64,000 nucleotides of DNA, from contig NZ_LMIW01000001.1 in the NCBI RefSeq assembly GCF_001429185.1, positions 768,948-832,947 on the forward strand, written 5' to 3'. The position numbers and the translations under genes are program-made. This DNA is from Terrabacter sp. Root85. Lineage in GTDB: Bacteria > Actinomycetota > Actinomycetes > Actinomycetales > Dermatophilaceae. A model generated the notes under the pieces. That model saw only the letters and a program-made list of their open reading frames with translations, did no database searches and was not told where the DNA came from. How positions within the stretch are numbered: position 1 is the first letter of the stretch; each line of letters starts with the position of its first letter. Of the stretch, positions 8,750-18,735 are shown one piece after another.

Positions 8750-9667
8750 TCATCCCTTGGTCGCGCCGAGCGTCAGGCCGGCCACGAAGTGTCGTTGGAG
8801 CACGAAGAAGATCACGAGGGTCGGGATCGCGACGATCATCGACCCGGCGGCCACGAGGTTGTTGTCCGTGAAGAACTGGCCCCGCAGGTTGTTGAGCGAG
8901 CTCGTCACCGGGAACTTGTCGCCCTGCTGGAGCAGCACGGTGGCCCAGAAGAACTCGTTGTAGATCCACGTCGTCTGGAGCACCGCGAGCGCGGCGAGGG
9001 CCGGCCGGCACAGCGGCAGCGTGATCTGGAAGAACTGCCGCGTCACGCTCGCACCGTCGATGACGGCGGACTCGTAGAGCTCCTTCGGCAGCGCCTTCAT
9101 GTAGTTGCTGAGCACGAAGGCGCAGAAGCCGATCTGGAAGGCCATGTTGACGAGGATCAGGCCGACGAAGCTGTTGAGCAGGGTGCCCGAGTCGCTGATC
9201 CACAGGGGCACCTCGATGGCGCGGAACATCCGGTAGACCGGGATGAGCAGCGCCTGGGGCGGCAGCAGGTTCGCTGCGAGGAAGAAGCCGAGCAGCGCGA
9301 GGTTGAACTTGAACGAGAAGCGCGCGACGACGAAGGCCACGCAGCACGACAGGAAGAGCGTGAGGATGACGGCGGGGATCGTGATGATCGCCGAGTTCGC
9401 GAAGTGCAGCCCGAAGTCGGCCTGCTGCCACGCGTTCGTGTAGTTGTCGAACGTGAACCCGCCCCACGAGACGTAGCCGTTCTTCGCCGTGAAGGCGTAG
9501 TCGCGGAACGAGTTGACGAGCGCGAGGAGCAGCGGGAAGAGCCAGATCAGCGAGATCAGGGTGAGCATGACCGGCAGCAGCCAGCGGCGGCCGGACTGCG
9601 GGCCCCCCTCGTGCGGCTTGAGGAGCGCCTGGCTGCGCTCCTCCACCGGGTCGGCGGCGAGGGACAT
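8750..9667 (-). CDS. Carbohydrate ABC transporter permease, MalG type
   Basis: 305 residues with six expected membrane segments. The cytoplasmic EAA loop reads YESAVIDGASVTRQFFQITLPLCRPA, the contact site for the transport ATPase. The N-terminus has a short charged cytoplasmic tail before the first helix (MLTLISLIWLFPLLLALV). It pairs with the MalF-type permease encoded immediately upstream with 1 bp between the genes. With the binding protein it should import a galactoside, inferred from the alpha-galactosidase downstream. No ATP-binding subunit gene is present, so a shared MsiK-type ATPase encoded elsewhere is likely. Confidence 0.92.
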   Translation of the reverse strand: MSLAADPVEERSQALLKPHEGGPQSGRRWLLPVMLTLISLIWLFPLLLALVNSFRDYAFTAKNGYVSWGGFTFDNYTNAWQQADFGLHFANSAIITIPAVILTLFLSCCVAFVVARFSFKFNLALLGFFLAANLLPPQALLIPVYRMFRAIEVPLWISDSGTLLNSFVGLILVNMAFQIGFCAFVLSNYMKALPKELYESAVIDGASVTRQFFQITLPLCRPALAALAVLQTTWIYNEFFWATVLLQQGDKFPVTSSLNNLRGQFFTDNNLVAAGSMIVAIPTLVIFFVLQRHFVAGLTLGATKG

Positions 9668-9668
9668 G

Positions 9669-10562
9669 TCAGTCCTCCTTCATGGCGATGCGCAGGTAGA
9701 TGAAGACGAGCACGCTCGAGATGAGCAGCATGATCGTCGCGAGCGCTGACCCGAAGCCGATGCGGCTCGCCTCGCCGACGACGTTCTGGGTCACGAGCGT
9801 CGAGATCAGCTCGAGGCCGTTGCGGCCCTTGTTGATGACCCACACGAGGTCGAAGGCGCGCAGCGACTCGATGAAGGTGACGACGAGGACGATGATGTTG
9901 ATCGGCCGCATCACCGGGAAGACGACCTTGAAGAACGTCTGCGACTCGCTCGCACCGTCGATCTTGGCCGCTTCGCGCAGCGACGGGTCGACGCCCTTGA
10001 GACCGGCCAGGTAGAGCAGCATGATGTAGCCCGCGTGGCGCCAGCTCGCGGCCACGAGCGCGGCCCACAGGTTGACGTTCGGGTCGCCGTACCAGTCGGT
10101 CGTGCCACCCGTGATCGCGTTGATCAGTCCCTGGTCGCGCGAGTAGATGAGCTGCCAGATGAAGCCGATGAGGGCCAGCGACAGCACGACCGGCAGGTAG
10201 ATGCTCGTCTGGTAGAACCGCGTGCCCGCCACGCCACGGTCGACGAGCACGGCGAAGAGCATGCCGAGCGGCGTCGCGACGAGGAACATCACGGCGAGCC
10301 AGATCAGGTTGTGCTGGATGGCCGGCCAGAACGGCGGGTAGATCGTCGCGATGTCCCGGTAGTTCTGCAGCCCCACCGACTTGATGCCGGAGAGCGGCCC
10401 GATCCCGTCCCAGTTGGTGAAGGAGAGCAGGACCGAGCCGATCGCCGGCAGCCAGACGAGCCACAGGACGATGAGGGTCGGCACGATGACCATCAGCGAC
10501 ACGACGACCTTGTCGCGTGTCGACAGCTGGTCGATACCTCTGTACTTGCGCTTGCTCGCCAT
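9669..10562 (-). CDS. Carbohydrate ABC transporter permease, MalF type
   Basis: 297 residues with six membrane segments and the EAA loop REAAKIDGASESQTFFKVVFPVMRP. The first hydrophobic segment (VVSLMVIVPTLIVLWLVWLPAIGSVLLSF) follows a short basic N-terminus, as in CUT1 sugar permeases. GGGAGG about 9 nt before the ATG is a good ribosome binding site. It lies between the binding protein (16 bp upstream) and the second permease (1 bp downstream), so the importer is transcribed leftward as a unit. Confidence 0.92.
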   Translation of the reverse strand: MASKRKYRGIDQLSTRDKVVVSLMVIVPTLIVLWLVWLPAIGSVLLSFTNWDGIGPLSGIKSVGLQNYRDIATIYPPFWPAIQHNLIWLAVMFLVATPLGMLFAVLVDRGVAGTRFYQTSIYLPVVLSLALIGFIWQLIYSRDQGLINAITGGTTDWYGDPNVNLWAALVAASWRHAGYIMLLYLAGLKGVDPSLREAAKIDGASESQTFFKVVFPVMRPINIIVLVVTFIESLRAFDLVWVINKGRNGLELISTLVTQNVVGEASRIGFGSALATIMLLISSVLVFIYLRIAMKED

Positions 10563-10578
10563 GGCGGCTCGCCTCCCG

Positions 10579-11931
10579 TCAGGAACCGAAGATGCTCTTC
10601 TTCTGGGCCTCGATGCTCGTGAGGAGACCGTCGATGTCCTTGGGGTTCTTGATGAAGCTCTGGATCGCCGGGATCATCACCGTCGAGGCGAAGTCGGGGC
10701 GCGTGTCGCGGTCCATGAACTGCGCGATCGACTTGGCTGACTTGACGTACTCCAGCGACTTCTTCTGCAGGGCCGTGTAGCCGCTCGTGTCAGCCGTCTG
10801 GTTGGTGGCGATGACGCTCGGGTCGGCCTTGAGCGCGAGCAGCTGCGCCTCGGGCTGGGAGATGTACTGGAGCAGCTTCTTGGCGCCGCCCTCGTTCTTC
10901 GGCTTGGCGCTCATCATGTAGCCGTCGATGGGTGCCTCGATGGCGTCGGTGCCGATCGTCGAGTCGATCTCCGGGAAGGTGAAGAAGTCGAGGTCGTCCT
11001 GCTCGGCACCCTTGGTGAACTGCTGGGCGAGGAACGAGCCGAGGACGTACATGCCGGACTTCTTCTGCTGCAGCGACTGTGCCGCCTCCTGCCACGTGCG
11101 ACCGAGCGAGTCGGCCTGGTGCAGGGGGAGGATGCCGGCCCAGGTGTCGAAGACCTTCTTGACCTTGGGGTCGGTCCAGGCCTCCTTGCCGGCCATCAGG
11201 CTGACGTGGAAGTCGTAGCCGTTGACGCGCAGGTTGATCTGGTCGAACGTGCCCATCGCGGGCCAGCCGTCCTTGTCGCCGAAGGCGATCGGCGAAAGGC
11301 CGTCCTTCTTCATCTGGGCGCCGAGGGCGTTGAGGTCGTCAAGGGTCTTGGGGACCTCGTAGCCCTTCTCCTGGAAGACGCTCTTGCGGTAGAAGACCGC
11401 CCACGGGTAGTTCGTGATCGGCACGAAGTACTGCTTGCCGTCGGCGGCGGTCGAGGCCTTCTTGAGGGCGTCGGACATGCCGGTGATGTTCTTCCACACG
11501 TCGGAGACGTCGCCGACGAGGCCCTTCTCAGCGAAGAACTGCATGCGGTAGCCGGCGAACCACGTGAAGACGTCGTCGGGCGAGCCCTGCAGGTAGTTGT
11601 TGATGTTCTCCTGGAAGGAGTTGTGGTCGACGGTGTTGATCTTGACCGTCGTGCCGGGGTTGGCCTTGGCGAACGCGTCCATGTAGGACTGGACGGCGGC
11701 CTTCGGCACGGCGTCCGACTGGTTGGAGCCGACGGTGACGGTGCCGGTGACGGCCCCCGTCGGGACGCCGGTGCTGCCCGTGCTGCCGGAGCTGCACGCG
11801 GCGAGGCCGCCCGCTCCGAGCAGGGTGCCGACGCCGAGGGCGCCGCGCAGCAGGGTCCGACGGTCGACGCCGCGGACGGAGGGGGGAACCATGCGGGCCA
11901 GGTACTCGGCCTCGCTCGAGGGGCGGGTCAT
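10579..11931 (-). CDS. ABC sugar-binding lipoprotein (CUT1 family), Tat-type signal
   Basis: 450 residues. I set the start at the ATG at 11931 because AAAGGAG lies 7 nt upstream; a longer frame exists but has no ribosome binding site. The N-terminus has a twin-arginine stretch DRRTLLRG, a hydrophobic region and a lipobox GLAACSS, so it is probably Tat-exported and lipid-anchored. The mature protein is a family-1 solute-binding protein: VTVGSNQS near the start, FVPITNYPWAVFYRKSVF, and a C-terminal helical lobe. It delivers a sugar, presumably a galactoside, to the two permeases downstream. First gene of the leftward operon, under the 361-bp divergent control region. Confidence 0.92.
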   Translation of the reverse strand: MTRPSSEAEYLARMVPPSVRGVDRRTLLRGALGVGTLLGAGGLAACSSGSTGSTGVPTGAVTGTVTVGSNQSDAVPKAAVQSYMDAFAKANPGTTVKINTVDHNSFQENINNYLQGSPDDVFTWFAGYRMQFFAEKGLVGDVSDVWKNITGMSDALKKASTAADGKQYFVPITNYPWAVFYRKSVFQEKGYEVPKTLDDLNALGAQMKKDGLSPIAFGDKDGWPAMGTFDQINLRVNGYDFHVSLMAGKEAWTDPKVKKVFDTWAGILPLHQADSLGRTWQEAAQSLQQKKSGMYVLGSFLAQQFTKGAEQDDLDFFTFPEIDSTIGTDAIEAPIDGYMMSAKPKNEGGAKKLLQYISQPEAQLLALKADPSVIATNQTADTSGYTALQKKSLEYVKSAKSIAQFMDRDTRPDFASTVMIPAIQSFIKNPKDIDGLLTSIEAQKKSIFGS

Positions 11932-12292
11932 TGCGGTCTCCTTTGACGCTGTGCCGGGTTCGTTGTCGATAGGAAGCGACAGAGTCGAACATCTGCCACC
12001 AGAAACCTTCAACAACAAACAGAGGATGTCGGCGCCCGGTGGCGCTGTCAAGGGATTCGTCGAGACCCACAGCCGTCTGCGACCGAACCGAGACCTTCAC
12101 AGGGCGCTGACCTCCGGCTTTACACCGTTGTAACGCGATTCGCGCCGCATGGGGAGCCGGTCCAGCGACCCGTCCTGACAGCGCCGGCGGCGTCCCACGG
12201 GCCGAGACCGTTGACGAACATCCGCACTTCGCCACGTCCGATGTGTTTGAAAATGTTGACATCGCGGCGAGCAAAGCGACACCCTGTGTCCC
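11932..12292. promoter_or_regulatory. Divergent control region of the galactoside locus
   Basis: 361 bp without a gene, more AT-rich than its surroundings. It separates the leftward importer operon from the rightward GH42-deoR-galT-galK operon. Visible elements: a perfect dyad TTACA-CCGT-TGTAA at 12120-12133; a looser dyad with arms GATGT (12240-12244) and ACATC (12259-12263) around TGTTTGAAAATGTTG; and on the minus strand near 12010-12030 a related TGTTTGTTGTTGAA. The last two resemble the T/A-rich repeats often bound by DeoR-family sugar regulators, and a DeoR gene lies in the rightward operon. The assignment of sites to that protein is inference. Confidence 0.6.
12256..12285 (+). promoter_or_regulatory. 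Promoter of the GH42 / deoR / galT / galK operon
   Basis: A perfect -35 TTGACA is at 12256-12261. After an 18-bp spacer, CACCCT at 12280-12285 keeps the A2 and T6 positions of a -10. Seven nt later is the ATG at 12293, so the transcript is probably leaderless. The -35 overlaps one arm of the GATGT/ACATC dyad, which would suit repression. Confidence 0.6.
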
Positions 12293-14293
12293 ATGCGCTC
12301 ATGGCCGACGAAGACCCTGGCACTCGGTGGCGACTACAACCCCGAGCAGTGGCCCCGCCCCGTCTGGGACGAGGACATCGAGCTGATGCGGCGCGCCAAC
12401 GTGTCGTTCGTCAGCCTCGGCATCTTCTCGTGGAGCTGGCTCGAGCCGGCCAAGGGCGAGTACGAGTTCGAGTGGCTCGACACGATCCTCGACAAACTCC
12501 ACGCCGGCGGCATCGCCGTCGACCTCGCCACGGCCACCGCCACCCCGCCCCCGTGGCTCTCGGCCGCCCACCCCGAGATCCTCCCCGTCGACGTCGACGG
12601 CCACACGCTCTGGCCCGGCAGCCGGCAGACGTGGTGCCCGACGTCGCCCGTCTTCCGCGAGTACGCCGTCGCGCTCACCCGGCAGCTGGCGACGCGCTAC
12701 CACGAGCACCCGGCCGTCGCGATGTGGCACGTCTCCAACGAGTACGCGTGCCACAACCTGCCCTGCTACTGCGACGAGTGCGCGCGGCACTTCCGCACCT
12801 GGCTCCAGCGCCGCTACACCGCCCTCGAGACGCTCAACGACGCGTGGGGCACCGCCTTCTGGAGCCAGCGCTACACGGACTGGGACCAGATCCTGCCGCC
12901 GCGCCGGTCGACGACGTTCAACAACCCGACCCACGTGCTCGACTACAAGCGGTTCAGCTCCGACGCGCTCCTCGACCACATGCGCGCCGAGCGGGCCGTC
13001 CTCGACGAGCTCTCCCCCGGCGTCCCCGTGACGACGAACTTCATGACGCTCGACCACTTCCGCCACCTCGACTACTCGCAGTGGACGCCCACCGTCGACG
13101 TCGTCAGCACCGACCACTACATCGTCGACACGCTCGCGCACCCGCGCGCCGAGCTCGCCTACAGCGGCGACCTGACCCGCGGCCTCGCGGGCGGCGCGCC
13201 GTGGATGCTCATGGAGCACTCGACGAGTGCGGTCAACTGGCAGCCGACCAACCACGCCAAGGACTTCGGCCAGACGATCCGCGACGCCGTGGCCCACGTG
13301 GCCCGCGGCGCCGACACGATCGGGTGGTTCCAGTGGCGCCAGTCCCGCGCCGGCTCGGAGAAGTTCCACAGCGCCCTCGTGCCGCACGCCGGTGCGGACA
13401 GCGCGCGCTTCCGCGAGGTCGAGGAGCTCGGCCGGATCGCCGGCCGCCTCGGCGAGCTCGTCGGCAGCCGCGTCGAGTCCCGGGTCGCGATCCTCCATGA
13501 CTACTCGGCGATCTGGGCCGCCGAGGGTCCGTGCATGCCGAGCTCCGAGCTCGACGCCCTGACCGCGGCGCAGGCGATCCACCGTGCCCTCCACGACCGC
13601 GGGGTCACGGCGGACGTCGTGCACCCCTCGGCAGACCTCACGGCATACGCCCTCGTCGTCGTGCCGCAGCTCTACCTCGTCACCGACGAGCACGCGGCCG
13701 CCGTCGCCGCGGCCGCCGAGGCGGGCGCCGAGGTGCTCGTCACGTACTTCTCCGGCATCAGCGACGAGAACGACCACGTGCGCCTCGGCGGCTACCCTGG
13801 TGCGTTCCGCGACCTGCTCGGCGTCCGCGTCGAGGAGTTCTTCCCGCTCGGCCCCGACGACACGGTCGCGCTCGCCGATGGCACCGGGACGTGGTGGAGC
13901 GAGGACGTGACCGCCCTGCCCGGCACCGAGGTGCTGTCGACGTATGCCGCCGGGCCGCTCACCGGGCGCCCCGCGGTCACGCGTCGGGCGGGCACCGACA
14001 GCGCCGGATCCGCTTGGTACGTCAGCACGCTCCCCGACGACACCACCCTCGGGGCGCTCCTCGACGACGTCCTCTCCGCCGCCGGCGTCGAGCCGACCGT
14101 CGCGGGCCTGCCCCGCGGCGTGGAGACGACGCGTCGGCGCAGCGACGGCGACGGCTCGTGGCTATTCCTGCTCAACCACACCGATGCCGAGCAGACCATC
14201 GCCGCAACTGGGTACGACCTCGTCGCGGACGCCCCTGTCGACGGCAGCGTCCGCCTCGCCCCCGGTGGCGTGGCCGTGCTCAGGGAGGACTGA
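12293..14293 (+). CDS. GH42 beta-galactosidase
   Basis: 666 residues, standard for GH42. GGDYNPEQWPRPVWDEDI at the N-terminus is a family signature. The acid/base is Glu150 in WHVSNEYACH, the nucleophile is Glu308 in MLMEHSTSAVNW, and CYCDECARHF carries a zinc cysteine cluster. A GATase-like middle domain and a small C-terminal beta domain follow. There is no signal peptide, so it should cleave beta-galactosides in the cytoplasm. It heads a rightward operon: the deoR start is 2 bp after its stop, followed by galT and galK, so released galactose goes straight to the Leloir enzymes. The leaderless promoter sits directly upstream. Confidence 0.94.
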   Translation: MRSWPTKTLALGGDYNPEQWPRPVWDEDIELMRRANVSFVSLGIFSWSWLEPAKGEYEFEWLDTILDKLHAGGIAVDLATATATPPPWLSAAHPEILPVDVDGHTLWPGSRQTWCPTSPVFREYAVALTRQLATRYHEHPAVAMWHVSNEYACHNLPCYCDECARHFRTWLQRRYTALETLNDAWGTAFWSQRYTDWDQILPPRRSTTFNNPTHVLDYKRFSSDALLDHMRAERAVLDELSPGVPVTTNFMTLDHFRHLDYSQWTPTVDVVSTDHYIVDTLAHPRAELAYSGDLTRGLAGGAPWMLMEHSTSAVNWQPTNHAKDFGQTIRDAVAHVARGADTIGWFQWRQSRAGSEKFHSALVPHAGADSARFREVEELGRIAGRLGELVGSRVESRVAILHDYSAIWAAEGPCMPSSELDALTAAQAIHRALHDRGVTADVVHPSADLTAYALVVVPQLYLVTDEHAAAVAAAAEAGAEVLVTYFSGISDENDHVRLGGYPGAFRDLLGVRVEEFFPLGPDDTVALADGTGTWWSEDVTALPGTEVLSTYAAGPLTGRPAVTRRAGTDSAGSAWYVSTLPDDTTLGALLDDVLSAAGVEPTVAGLPRGVETTRRRSDGDGSWLFLLNHTDAEQTIAATGYDLVADAPVDGSVRLAPGGVAVLRED

Positions 14294-14295
14294 CG

Positions 14296-15072
14296 ATGCT
14301 CGCCAGCCAGCGGCGCTCCGTCATCCTCGAGCTCGTCGAGGAGTCCGGGGCCGTCAAGGTCTCGGACCTCGTCGAGCGGCTCGGCGTCTCCGACATGACG
14401 ATCCGCCGCGACATCGAGCGCCTCTCGACCGACGGGCTGCTCGAGCGCGTGCACGGCGGCGCCCTGGCCCTCGGCGGCACCCGGAGCAGCGAGGAGCCCG
14501 GCTTCTCCGCCAAGTCGCTGCTCCAGCTCGCCCAGAAGCAGGCCATCGCCCGGGCCGCCGCACAGCGGGTCGAGGCGGGCAGCGCCATCGGCATCTCCGC
14601 GGGGACGACGACCTACGAGCTGGCCCGCGCCGTCAAGGACATCCCGCAGCTGACCGTCGTCACCAACTCGGTCCCGGTGGCCCAGCTGCTCCACGAGTCC
14701 GGGGCGCCCGGCCAGACGGTCGTGCTGACCGGCGGCGTCCGCACCCCGTCCGACGCCCTCGTCGGCCCGGTCGCCGTGTCGGCCCTGCGCTCGCTGCACG
14801 TCGACCTGCTCTTCCTCGGCGCGCACGGCGTCGACGGTCGCACGGGCCTCACGACGCCCAACCTCGTCGAGTCCGAGACGAACCGCGCGCTCGTCGCCTC
14901 GGCGCGCCACGTCTGCCTCCTCGCCGACTCGTCCAAGTGGGGCACCGTGGGCCTCAGCACCTTCGCCGACCTCGCCGACGTCGACCTGTTCGTCACCGAC
15001 GCCGCCTTCCCCGAGCGGGCCCGCGAGGCCGCCCGCGAGAGCGTCGGCTCCCTCGAGATCGTGGAGGCCTGA
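14296..15072 (+). CDS. DeoR-family sugar-responsive transcriptional regulator
   Basis: 258 residues. The N-terminal winged helix reads RRSVILELVEESGAVKVSDLVERLGVSDMTIRRDIERL, the DeoR signature. The C-terminal DeoRC sensor has GISAGTTTYELARAV, LTVVTNSVPVAQLL and LFLGAHGVDGRTGLTTPN. DeoR proteins usually bind a phosphorylated sugar, so galactose-1-phosphate or a related metabolite is a reasonable effector guess. AGGGAGGA precedes the start, 2 bp after the GH42 stop. Its stop overlaps the galT start by one base (TGATG). It probably regulates its own operon and the divergent importer operon through the 11932-12292 region. Confidence 0.9.
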   Translation: MLASQRRSVILELVEESGAVKVSDLVERLGVSDMTIRRDIERLSTDGLLERVHGGALALGGTRSSEEPGFSAKSLLQLAQKQAIARAAAQRVEAGSAIGISAGTTTYELARAVKDIPQLTVVTNSVPVAQLLHESGAPGQTVVLTGGVRTPSDALVGPVAVSALRSLHVDLLFLGAHGVDGRTGLTTPNLVESETNRALVASARHVCLLADSSKWGTVGLSTFADLADVDLFVTDAAFPERAREAARESVGSLEIVEA

Positions 15073-16195
15073 TGCCCACCGACAGCCGGACGGCAGCCCG
15101 TTTCACGACGAGGCACCTCGCCGACGGGCGCGAGATCATCTACGTCGACGAGCCGGGCACGGCCGAGCGCACGGCCGAGGACCCGCGGCCCGTCGAGCCG
15201 CGCGTGCAGTCGGGCGAGCTGCGCCATGACGCGCTCGTCGACGACTGGGTCGCCGTCGCCGCGCACCGCCAGCACCGCACGTTCATGCCGCCCAAGGACG
15301 AGTGCCCGCTCTGCCCCGCCGGCCACGGGTCGGTGCCGTCGGAGATCCCCGAGCGCGACTACCAGGTCGTCGTCTTCGAGAACCGCTTCCCGTCGTATGC
15401 CGTCACCTCCGTCGGCGCCGACGTCCCCGACCCGAGGGGGATCTTCGGCACCCGCCCGGCCGTCGGGCGCTGCGAGGTCGTGTGCTTCACGAGCAACCAC
15501 GAGTCGTCGTTCACGGACCTCCCCGTCGAGCGGGTGCGCACCGTCATCGACACGTGGGCCCAGCGCACCGAGGCCCTCGGCGCCCTGCCCGAGGTCGAGC
15601 ACGTCTTCGCCTTCGAGAACCGCGGCCGCGAGATCGGCGTGACGCTCCCGCACCCGCACGGCCAGATCTACGCCTACCCGTACCTGCCCGACCGCACCAA
15701 GGCCCTGCTCGAGGCCGCGCGACGCCACCACGAGCGCACCGGTCGGCTCCTCGGCGCCGACATCCTCGCCGCCGAGCGGGCCGACGGCTCGCGGGTCGTC
15801 GTGTCGGGGACGCACTGGACGGCATACGTCCCCTTCGCGGCACGTTGGCCGGTCGAGGTGCACCTCGCCCCGCACCGCGACGTGCCCGACCTCGCCGCCC
15901 TCGACGACGACGAGCGCGACGAGCTGGCCGTCGTCTACCGCGACCTGCTCGGGCGCCTCGACCGCTACTACGTCGACGCGGACGGGTCACCCGTCAAGCT
16001 GCCCTACATCGCGGCGTGGCAGCAGGCCCCGGCGAAGACCGGGCGTGACGTCTCGCGGCTGCACCTGCAGGTCATGTCGGTCCTGCGCGGCCCGGGGCGC
16101 CTGAAGTACCTCGCCGGATCCGAGTCCGGGGTCGGCGGCTGGGTCAACGACGTCGCCCCCGAGAAGGCGGCTGCCCGTCTGCGCGAGGTCGCCCG

Positions 16196-16199
<4 letters not shown>
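15072..16199 (+). CDS. galT: Galactose-1-phosphate uridylyltransferase
   Basis: 375 residues. The active-site HPHGQ is present with His194 and His196, the histidine that carries UMP in this enzyme class. A zinc-type CPLCPAGH motif begins near residue 78, and FENRFPSYAVTS and VFAFENRGREIGVTLPHPHG are family-typical. It exchanges galactose-1-phosphate and UDP-glucose to give UDP-galactose and glucose-1-phosphate in the Leloir pathway. The start overlaps the deoR stop by one base and the galK start overlaps its stop by 4 bp. No galE for the UDP-galactose epimerase step is present in the window. Confidence 0.95.
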
Positions 16200-17380
<1,181 letters not shown>

Positions 17381-17394
17381 CCCCCCGCGCTCAC

Positions 17395-17400
17395 TAGGGT
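17395..17400 (+). promoter_or_regulatory. -10 hexamer of probable leaderless promoter for the GPH transporter
   Basis: TAGGGT lies 6 nt before the ATG at 17407, matching the spacing seen at other starts in this window. Confidence 0.5.
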
Positions 17401-17406
17401 GCGTCC

Positions 17407-18735
17407 ATGACCTCGGCGACGCCGCCCGCCCCCGGCACGACCCTTCCCGCTGCCGTGCGCCGGGGCTACGGCCTCGGGTCGGTCGCCACGGGGTCGTTCG
17501 GCACGGTGCCCGGCCTGCTCCTGCTGCCCTACCTCACCGACCGGCTCGGCGTGCCGGCCGCGGCTGCCGGCGTCATCGTCTTCGCGCCCAAGGCGTGGGA
17601 CGTCGTGCTCAACCCGATCGCGGGCCGCATCAGCGACCGGTCGACGCACCCGGACGGGAGGAGGCGACCCTTCCTCATCCGCGCCGGACTGCTTCTCGCG
17701 GCAGCCTTCGCGCTCCTCTTCCTCGGGCCGACCGCGCCGCAGTGGCTCGCCGCCGGCTGGGTGGCCGTCGCGTACCTCGCCTGCGCGACGGCCTACAGCT
17801 TCTTCCAGGTGCCCTACGTCGCGATGCCGGCCGAGATCACCGACGACTACGACGAGCGCACCCGGCTCATGACGTGGCGGGTCGCGATCCTCGCCCTCGC
17901 GATCCTCGTCAGCGGCGGCGCGTCACCGGCCATCCGTGACGCGTTCGGGCCCGTCTGGGGCTACCGCGTCGTCGGGTTCTTCGTCGCCGCCCTCATCGCC
18001 CTCGGGGCCTACGGTGCGTGGCGGGGCACCCGGTCGGCGCCGGTCCGGACCGGCGTCGCGACGAGCGCCACCTTCGGTGACCAGCTGCGGATCATCCGCT
18101 CCGACCGGCCGTTCCGGCTGCTGCTGACCACCTTCGTGCTCCAGGCTCTCGCGACCGGCGCGATGCTCGCGGGGGTCGACTACGTGTCCCGCTGGGTCAT
18201 CGGGACCCCGCTGTCGGCGACGTTGCTCTTCGTCTGCTTCGTCGCCCCGGCCCTCGTCGTCACGCCGCTGTGGCAGCGCTTCGGCACGGCTCGCGACAAG
18301 AAGGTCGGCTATCTCGTCGCGTCCCTCCTCCTCGGAGGTGGCGCGCTCGCCCTGGTGCTCGTGCGTTCGCTGCCCGACGGTGTCGTCTACGCCTGCGTCG
18401 CCGTCGTCGGCGTCGGCTACGCGGGGGCGCAGATGTTCCCGCTCGCGATGCTCGCCGACGTCGCGAGCCGCACGGACGAGGCGCGCACCCGTGTCGGGCT
18501 CTACACCGGCGTGTGGACCGCGGGAGAGACGCTGGGCCTCTCGCTCGGGCCGGCCACGTATGCCGCCGTGCTGGCTCTCGGCGGCTACGTCTCCTCGACG
18601 GGATCGACCGTGCCACAGTCGGACTCGGCCCTGACAGCGATCGCGCTCGGCTTCTCGCTCGTGCCCGCCGCCCTCGTCGCGCTCTCGTTCTTCTCTCTGC
18701 GCGCCTTCCCGTCGACCCGAAAGGACGCACCATGA
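17407..18735 (+). CDS. MFS transporter of the glycoside-pentoside-hexuronide (GPH) type
   Basis: 442 residues with about twelve membrane segments. RISDRSTHPDGRRRPFLIRAG is the GPH/MFS loop 2-3 motif (GxxSDR...GRRRP). FFQVPYVAMPAEITDDYDERTRL is typical of GPH sugar:cation symporters. It lies just after galK and could import a galactoside, but it has its own probable promoter. Its stop overlaps the start of a PLP-dependent enzyme (ATGA). That coupling makes an amine or lipid-derived substrate an alternative to sugar. Family is clear; substrate is not. Confidence 0.85.
   Translation: MTSATPPAPGTTLPAAVRRGYGLGSVATGSFGTVPGLLLLPYLTDRLGVPAAAAGVIVFAPKAWDVVLNPIAGRISDRSTHPDGRRRPFLIRAGLLLAAAFALLFLGPTAPQWLAAGWVAVAYLACATAYSFFQVPYVAMPAEITDDYDERTRLMTWRVAILALAILVSGGASPAIRDAFGPVWGYRVVGFFVAALIALGAYGAWRGTRSAPVRTGVATSATFGDQLRIIRSDRPFRLLLTTFVLQALATGAMLAGVDYVSRWVIGTPLSATLLFVCFVAPALVVTPLWQRFGTARDKKVGYLVASLLLGGGALALVLVRSLPDGVVYACVAVVGVGYAGAQMFPLAMLADVASRTDEARTRVGLYTGVWTAGETLGLSLGPATYAAVLALGGYVSSTGSTVPQSDSALTAIALGFSLVPAALVALSFFSLRAFPSTRKDAP

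Noticed and set aside
8603..13641. Longest gap without a GTATGCC word, considered as a sign of acquired DNA
   Set aside because: With about 40 intervals averaging 1.6 kb, one or two gaps of 5 kb are expected by chance. The genes there also look ordinary for the genome.
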